Shown here piece by piece: positions 59,606 to 64,000 of a stretch of DNA of 64,000 nt. Within the stretch, counting starts at the first letter, position 1, and every line of letters begins with the position of its first letter. A program made the position numbers and the translations under genes. This stretch comes from Paludibacteraceae bacterium (lineage in GTDB: Bacteria; Bacteroidota; Bacteroidia; Bacteroidales; Paludibacteraceae). The notes beneath the pieces are model-generated. The model was not told the origin of the DNA, did no database searches, and saw only the letters and a list, made by a program, of their open reading frames with translations. The stretch covers positions 1 through 64,000 of the forward strand of contig JAFPZY010000015.1 in NCBI GenBank assembly GCA_017417025.1. The letters are read 5' to 3'.

Positions 59606-62600
59606 TTATTTTACCACTTTGGTGCCGTTGATTACATATACACCCTGGGGCAGTGCGTTCCACATATCAACTGTGCCGATATACATGCCGGTGAGTGTGT
59701 AGATGCCTTCAGCAGCTACTGCTTTCTCCACATTGTCAACTGCGGTGGGAGCGTCTGCGCGGCCGATAATCTGGAAGCGGTGGCTCATGTCCTCACCTGC
59801 GGTCTGGGTGAAGGTGTAGATTGCTGTAGAGGTCATCGGGGTTACTACACCTGTGTACAGGTCTTTGATTGCATATTCCTCGCCTGCAATATTGCTGAAG
59901 CTGAGGGTGTAAACCTCATCGTTGGCGTTGGCAGCGAAGCCGATGAATGTGCCTTCGAGTTTGTCGGTGTAGAGGTTCTGCAGGTTGTTCTCTGCAACAG
60001 CGTAGATGTTCATGCCGTTGTTCATGTACTTCACTGCGTCAAAGCCGTTGTCGAACTGTGTCGAGAAGGTCTCTTCGCCGATAAGTTTCACATCGTCGGT
60101 CTTGCCTGCTGCAGAAGTCACGTTGATGCATACGCGGTCGAAACTGCTTTCAGCCTGGCGTGCGGGAGCATGCAGAGGAGAATTGGCGGCGGTGTTGTTC
60201 CATACCATCTGGCGGTAGTCAATGTTCTCGGTCTGTGCGCTCTTGTTCTCGGTGAAGATAAAGAAGCCCTGCATCGAAGGAATCACCGTGAAGGCGGGAG
60301 TGAAGTAGCCGGCGAAGTCACCGCTGTTGACTGAACGGATCTGGTCGCGGTCTGAATCATACATATAAATGGTGGCTGTCACGTTTGCAGAGAGACCTGC
60401 CAGCATGGTCTGGATGTTGATAGGACCGGTGTAGGAGTTGGCAAAGAAGTTGAAGCCCTTGCGGGTGAAGTTCATTGCGCCGTCGTTGTTGCCTACCAGA
60501 GTGCCCTTGAAGGTGAAGATTGTTCCCTGGGTTGATTCGCTGGTGAGCGCCACACCACGGAAAGGCTTCGACAGGTCATCCCAACCGCCTGCATGCCAAC
60601 CTGTAGCTACGTCCCATGCGGACAGACGGAAGGTCAGGTCTTCGGTATTGCCGCTTACAGCAGCGCGGTCAAGTGTAGCTGATGTGATAGGAGTGGAGGT
60701 CGGGATACCGATATAGTTGTAAATATATTCGCTTCCCTCTTTGCGTGCGGTGGTGTAAAGCTGGATTTCTGCGGGAATGTTGGTCATCTGATAGTCAGGA
60801 CTTACAACAAATACCGCTGTGCCGTCTTCGCCGCTCTTGATGACAATGTGCTGACCGTCAGGATTAACCACTTCACCATTGACGCGTACTATGGCATCTC
60901 CTTCAACTACTATAGAACCGTTGGTGAGGTCGAGACCACCGTTGCCAATATTCAGGCTTCCGCCGTCCTTCACTGTGAGGCTTCCGCCGGTTTGGAAGTT
61001 GATGCCCTGTGCTGCAGCGTCAGTGCCGTTGTTGATTACAACATTGTGGCTGATTTCAACATTGTCGGAAGCAGTGGGAACCACATTGCCGCTGTTCTCG
61101 TCAATCCATGTGGTGTTCTGTGCCCAGTCGGAGGTTGCGCTTACAGGCTGGCTGATAGTGCCTATCTCGCGAGCGATATATTTGCTCTCGCCCTCATCAT
61201 ATACTGCTACATACTTAGTGGGGTCTGCGTAAGTAATGTTAGTATTGCTCGCTTTGAATTTGTTGTTTTTAACAAAGTCTGCACTTGTGTTTTTGCAAGC
61301 GATAACATCAAGAGTGGCAAGTGCACCTTTGCCAGCTGCTGTACCAGCACCATAACCAATATAGACATTATTGGTGTTATTTGAAGATATTGTTCCATTG
61401 TTTACGCAGTTGTAAAAACCTGCCTTAACATTGTTACCCGTGAATGAGCCCACAAATGCACCTGTGTTATATCCCCCTGCTGCCGTAATATTGGCGTTGT
61501 TTACGCAATTGACAAACCACACTTTTTGCCCATTAGTAACCTGCGGAATACCGACGAGAGACCCCATACCATATGTACCACCTGTAGCTACCATGCTTCC
61601 GGAAACTGTAATGTTCTCAAATACTATACCACGTGTTTGTTCTGCTGTAGGAGCGAATCTACCTGCTATTATACCAACATATCCGCCGCCATTTATAACA
61701 TCAACATTGTCAAAAGTAACATTCTTCACACTTCCTTCAGGCATTTTTACAAACATACCATAGTAAGAATTTCCTTCATTAACAATATGCAGATTGCGTA
61801 TTGAATGTCCGTTACCATCAAAATCACCTCTGAAATATGGAATAGCAACAAATGCAGCATCAGGCATAGTTATGTCATTTTCCATATTAACAGTCCACCA
61901 ATAATTTTCAATGCCATCTGTTGTTGCAACAATATAACGCATCCAGTTAAAGTCAATACCCTTCTGAATAGAAACATTGATGGTCTTTTCTGTAGAATTA
62001 ATTGTTATATTTTCAGGGATAGCCAACTCATTTCCCTCAATACTAAAAATATCTTTAATATAGCCGGTGCAATTAATAGTGCCGTTATTTGTAATAACAC
62101 CTTCGTTGTTCAAAACACCTCCGTTTACCACATTCAGAGTCCCGGTAACAACAATTTGATTCTGACGGGCAAGATTTACCACTTTGTCAACAGTGATACT
62201 ACCTGACACTGTAATGATGTTGCGCTCGTATGTAGATGGTGCCAGTGCAGCTGCCTGTAACTGCTCCAGATTTGATGCAGATATATTATGTATGTTAGCA
62301 CTGGTGATTTCTTCCACAACATACATATCGCTAACCATACGATAGCCATATTCTTGAGCAAGGTATCTTTCAATATTCGTATTGAATTGACCTCCTATTA
62401 TAGAAATTCTGCCAAGAAGAACTTCTACAATTGCTTCTCCACCATCATTGTTTCTGAAAACACCATCAGCAATAATAACATTTTGGGCATAGTAGCAATA
62501 AATAGCACCTCCCCATCCGCCTTCATAGTTACCACCATTGATGGAAAGTTTGTATTCGCTAACAGCGGTTGCATCAAAATCCTGCTTCGTATATGTATAT

Positions 62601-63133
62601 TCTATACATGCGTTGTCATTAGAGTTGCCTCTTCCATTACCAGCGTGGTTGCTAACAAAATTACAGTTCGTCAATTCTGTGTCCGAATTCCAGTAAGGCA
62701 TCAAACATACGCCTCGAGCTACTGTAATGTTAAGGCCCTCTGCGGTCATTTTAGAATAGTTGGCAACCAAGCGGTTGTATGAGCCGCTTGTGGAATTGTT
62801 AACCAAAGTACCATTGCTGATATTAAGAGTACCGAGATTCAGAATCAGAAATACTGTTTTAGCGTCTCCGTTTTTAGTACCGGTAAGAGTTGCTCCATTG
62901 AGATCCAAATTAACAGTAATGTCTTTCGGAACAGTGATGCCTGCGCTCATTGCGGTAATCGTACCATAATTAAGTTCGGCATTTGCAACAACTTGAATGT
63001 CCACATCTTCAGTGGCATCGTTGATTGCAACTTTGAGGTCATCCCATGTGCTTACTTCTATGGGATTTGCCCAAATGTTGGTGCTGACCAGCAACATTGT
63101 TGCCATCAGCATGAACGAATAAAGTTTTTTCAT
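59606..63133 (-). CDS. Large secreted adhesin-like protein with beta-helix repeats
   Basis: A 1175-residue exported protein. Signal peptide about 1-22 (KKLYSFMLMATMLLVSTNIWA). Residues ~25-330 and ~430-700 show parallel beta-helix and GLUG-like patterns: LDLNGATLTGTKN, NISNGTLVNNSTS, GNYEGGWGGAIYCYYAQNVII, GNGHSIRNLHIVNEGNSYYGMFV, GGYNTGAFVGSFTGN. Residues ~720-980 are a conserved Bacteroidales-type region (NNGTDAAAQGINFQTGGSLTVKDGG, GFNFFANSYTGPINI). Residues ~990-1130 are the domain also found alone at 58682-59389. The end LPQGVYVINGTKVVK is a common Bacteroidales C-terminus, perhaps a sorting tail. The N-terminal half is AT-rich, the C-terminal half GC-rich. The frame extends to 63202, but the ATG at 63133 starts the signal peptide. 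No minus-strand promoter is visible between it and the inverted repeat. Confidence 0.8.
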   Translation of the reverse strand: MKKLYSFMLMATMLLVSTNIWANPIEVSTWDDLKVAINDATEDVDIQVVANAELNYGTITAMSAGITVPKDITVNLDLNGATLTGTKNGDAKTVFLILNLGTLNISNGTLVNNSTSGSYNRLVANYSKMTAEGLNITVARGVCLMPYWNSDTELTNCNFVSNHAGNGRGNSNDNACIEYTYTKQDFDATAVSEYKLSINGGNYEGGWGGAIYCYYAQNVIIADGVFRNNDGGEAIVEVLLGRISIIGGQFNTNIERYLAQEYGYRMVSDMYVVEEITSANIHNISASNLEQLQAAALAPSTYERNIITVSGSITVDKVVNLARQNQIVVTGTLNVVNGGVLNNEGVITNNGTINCTGYIKDIFSIEGNELAIPENITINSTEKTINVSIQKGIDFNWMRYIVATTDGIENYWWTVNMENDITMPDAAFVAIPYFRGDFDGNGHSIRNLHIVNEGNSYYGMFVKMPEGSVKNVTFDNVDVINGGGYVGIIAGRFAPTAEQTRGIVFENITVSGSMVATGGTYGMGSLVGIPQVTNGQKVWFVNCVNNANITAAGGYNTGAFVGSFTGNNVKAGFYNCVNNGTISSNNTNNVYIGYGAGTAAGKGALATLDVIACKNTSADFVKNNKFKASNTNITYADPTKYVAVYDEGESKYIAREIGTISQPVSATSDWAQNTTWIDENSGNVVPTASDNVEISHNVVINNGTDAAAQGINFQTGGSLTVKDGGSLNIGNGGLDLTNGSIVVEGDAIVRVNGEVVNPDGQHIVIKSGEDGTAVFVVSPDYQMTNIPAEIQLYTTARKEGSEYIYNYIGIPTSTPITSATLDRAAVSGNTEDLTFRLSAWDVATGWHAGGWDDLSKPFRGVALTSESTQGTIFTFKGTLVGNNDGAMNFTRKGFNFFANSYTGPINIQTMLAGLSANVTATIYMYDSDRDQIRSVNSGDFAGYFTPAFTVIPSMQGFFIFTENKSAQTENIDYRQMVWNNTAANSPLHAPARQAESSFDRVCINVTSAAGKTDDVKLIGEETFSTQFDNGFDAVKYMNNGMNIYAVAENNLQNLYTDKLEGTFIGFAANANDEVYTLSFSNIAGEEYAIKDLYTGVVTPMTSTAIYTFTQTAGEDMSHRFQIIGRADAPTAVDNVEKAVAAEGIYTLTGMYIGTVDMWNALPQGVYVINGTKVVK

Positions 63134-63162
63134 TTCGTTTTGATTGTGTTTTGTTAGTATTG

Positions 63163-63178
63163 TGGTGCCGAAGCACCG
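63163..63178 (-). promoter_or_regulatory. Small leader hairpin ggtgc-cgaa-gcacc before the adhesin
   Basis: On the minus strand it reads acaattaacc then a ggtgc/gcacc stem, then acaatact, about 30-45 nt before the ATG. The arrangement matches the LRR gene leader at 23325-23350. Confidence 0.5.
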
Positions 63179-63364
63179 GTTAATTGTTTTGTTTGTTGTC
63201 AATATTATGTGTTTTGACTTGTTGTTTGCCAGTTGTCTGCGCCTGTTTTGTGTGCGTTCTGCGCTGTTTTATGCCTGTTTTTGCGCTGCCTGGCGAGGTA
63301 CAGCGGCAAAAGTGCGTTTTTGGATTTGGCTGATTACCTGAATGTTACCTCTTGCTTTCGGCAT

Positions 63365-63540
63365 CAAAAAAACCATGGTTTTCTTTGCGCTATAAAAAAA
63401 TTGTTGTACCTTTGCAGCGGATTTTGCATGGCTATATGCTTATATGCTGTAAATGAGCGGGTAACGTATCTGCGTAAAAAAGCAAAAAGGCATAATCCGT
63501 GAGTCCTGTTTTGGCGCAAAGAAAACCATGGATTTTTTTG
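63365..63540. repeat. 26 bp inverted repeat pair enclosing 123 bp
   Basis: ccatggttttctttgcgc at 63373-63390 and its exact reverse complement at 63514-63531. The match extends outward through caaaaaaa on both sides with one inserted base (left arm 63365-63390, right arm 63514-63540). The enclosed 63391-63513 contains most of a promoter. Confidence 0.92.
63384..63414 (+). promoter_or_regulatory. Promoter inside the inverted repeats, pointing away from the adhesin
   Basis: TTTG 63384-63387 (inside the left repeat arm), 19 nt, TACCTTTG 63407-63414. If the segment flips, the right arm supplies the same TTTG and the promoter faces the adhesin gene, with a leader of about 350 nt. Confidence 0.75.
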
Positions 63541-63599
63541 CATTTTTTTGCATTTTTCTCTGAAAATAAGGCTTTTATATGTTTGCACAGGCTCATAGG

Positions 63600-63699
63600 C
63601 CTGTTTTTTGCCTGTTTTTTGCCCTGTTTCTGCCCCGTTTTTTGCTTGTTTTCTGCCCCGTTTTTGCCCTTTTCCCGTCTTTTCCCCGTCTTTTTGGCA
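63600..63699. repeat. 11 bp-periodic degenerate array, nine units
   Basis: Units such as cctgttttttg (twice exactly), ccctgtttctg, cttgttttctg, ccccgtttttg and tcttttccccg follow at an 11 bp step, one unit being 12 bp. Confidence 0.75.
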
Positions 63700-64000
63700 G
63701 TTATTCTTTCTCCGCGGTGCAGATGTTTGGCCTGCCGGGGACGCATTGACGCTGCAAATATACACATCTCCTCTTTCCTGCTGCCGCTTTCCGGCGCGAT
63801 TTGGCGGTTTTGTTTGCGTTTTGTCGCAATTTGGCACTTTCCGCGCCGGTGCTCTGCCCATGTCCGTGCGTCAGGTATATGATGTTCGTGTGCGCGAATT
63901 GACGGAGTGGCAGGCGGGATGGCTGACTGCAGTGTGCTGACATATTGCTGTGTTTTCCTTGTTTTTGCTTTCATTTTGTCATTGCTGTTTTTGTGCACTT

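Larger units (their letters stand above)
63134..64000 (+). other. 867 bp non-coding region with invertible-promoter architecture
   Basis: It holds the adhesin leader with a small hairpin (63163-63178), weak 11 bp repeats (63231-63296), the inverted repeats and enclosed promoter (63365-63540), and a stronger 11 bp array (63600-63699). The open frames on both strands here (for example 188 codons on the minus strand from 63998) follow the repeats and look accidental. Confidence 0.65.

Noticed and set aside
63432..63998. 188-codon minus-strand Lys/Gln-rich frame
   Set aside because: It reads through the 11 bp array and one inverted repeat arm; the composition comes from the repeats.

Overview
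The window is chromosomal DNA from a member of the Bacteroidota, most likely order Bacteroidales (perhaps Prevotellaceae; the family is a guess). The evidence is direct. Almost every transcription start is preceded by the Bacteroidetes promoter form TTTG-N19/20-TAnnTTTG. Family markers are present: an OstA-like LPS protein, the gliding lipoprotein GldH, a CotH-kinase lipoprotein, BspA-type leucine-rich repeats and SIMPL. Most of the DNA is moderately GC-rich housekeeping sequence, with some AT-richer accessory patches.

Layout. 1-72 holds the start of a probable IS3-type transposase that runs off the left edge. 320-10494 carries an RNA m5C methyltransferase, a DEAD-box helicase, a radical SAM protein, dnaG and an envelope cluster on the minus strand (beta-barrel, OstA-like protein, SurA-like chaperone, lipoprotein). 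11214-15764 has ribD, an acyl-CoA ligase, tRNA-Met, ssb and a KdsC-like phosphatase. 15887-19844 is a glycosyltransferase plus a complete GDP-D-glycero-D-manno-heptose pathway in three overlapping genes, the last being a guanylyltransferase-phosphatase fusion. 19938-22463 has thiL, hup and a rhomboid protease. 23380-25301 is a BspA-like surface protein followed by a 45-residue peptide gene. 25913-32174 runs tig, acid phosphatase, mpl-like ligase, dCMP deaminase, S41 protease and SIMPL protein.

32315-35641 is an AT-richer accessory patch behind tRNA-Pro: an MNT nucleotidyltransferase, a frameshifted HEPN partner, a possible structured RNA, and a CsgG-like/LPP20-like pair. 35949-45296 is housekeeping (mdh, PhoU-like/Pit, initiator tRNA, delta', RicT, gldH, trmB, OPT transporter, aldolase). 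45297-46130 is a repeat-filled gap. 46131-52672 is rfbB, then the tight run pfkB-plsC-dacB-birA-cotH. 52862-58421 is tRNA-Asn and the full elongation operon mreB-mreC-mreD-mrdA-rodA.

The right end (58682-64000) is the most unusual part. A 1175-residue secreted adhesin-like protein, a 42-residue peptide and a secreted 235-residue copy of the adhesin's C-terminal domain lie in one direction. Upstream is a 123 bp segment bounded by a 26 bp inverted repeat. It contains a consensus promoter whose -33 box lies inside the repeat, and in this assembly the promoter points away from the adhesin. This has the architecture of a phase-variable promoter in the OFF orientation; no recombinase is in the window.

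Two further themes are degenerate tandem arrays with periods of 11, 22 or 33 bp in several intergenic gaps, and a dispersed palindrome around cgcaggc...gcctgcg that recurs beside surface-protein genes and elsewhere.
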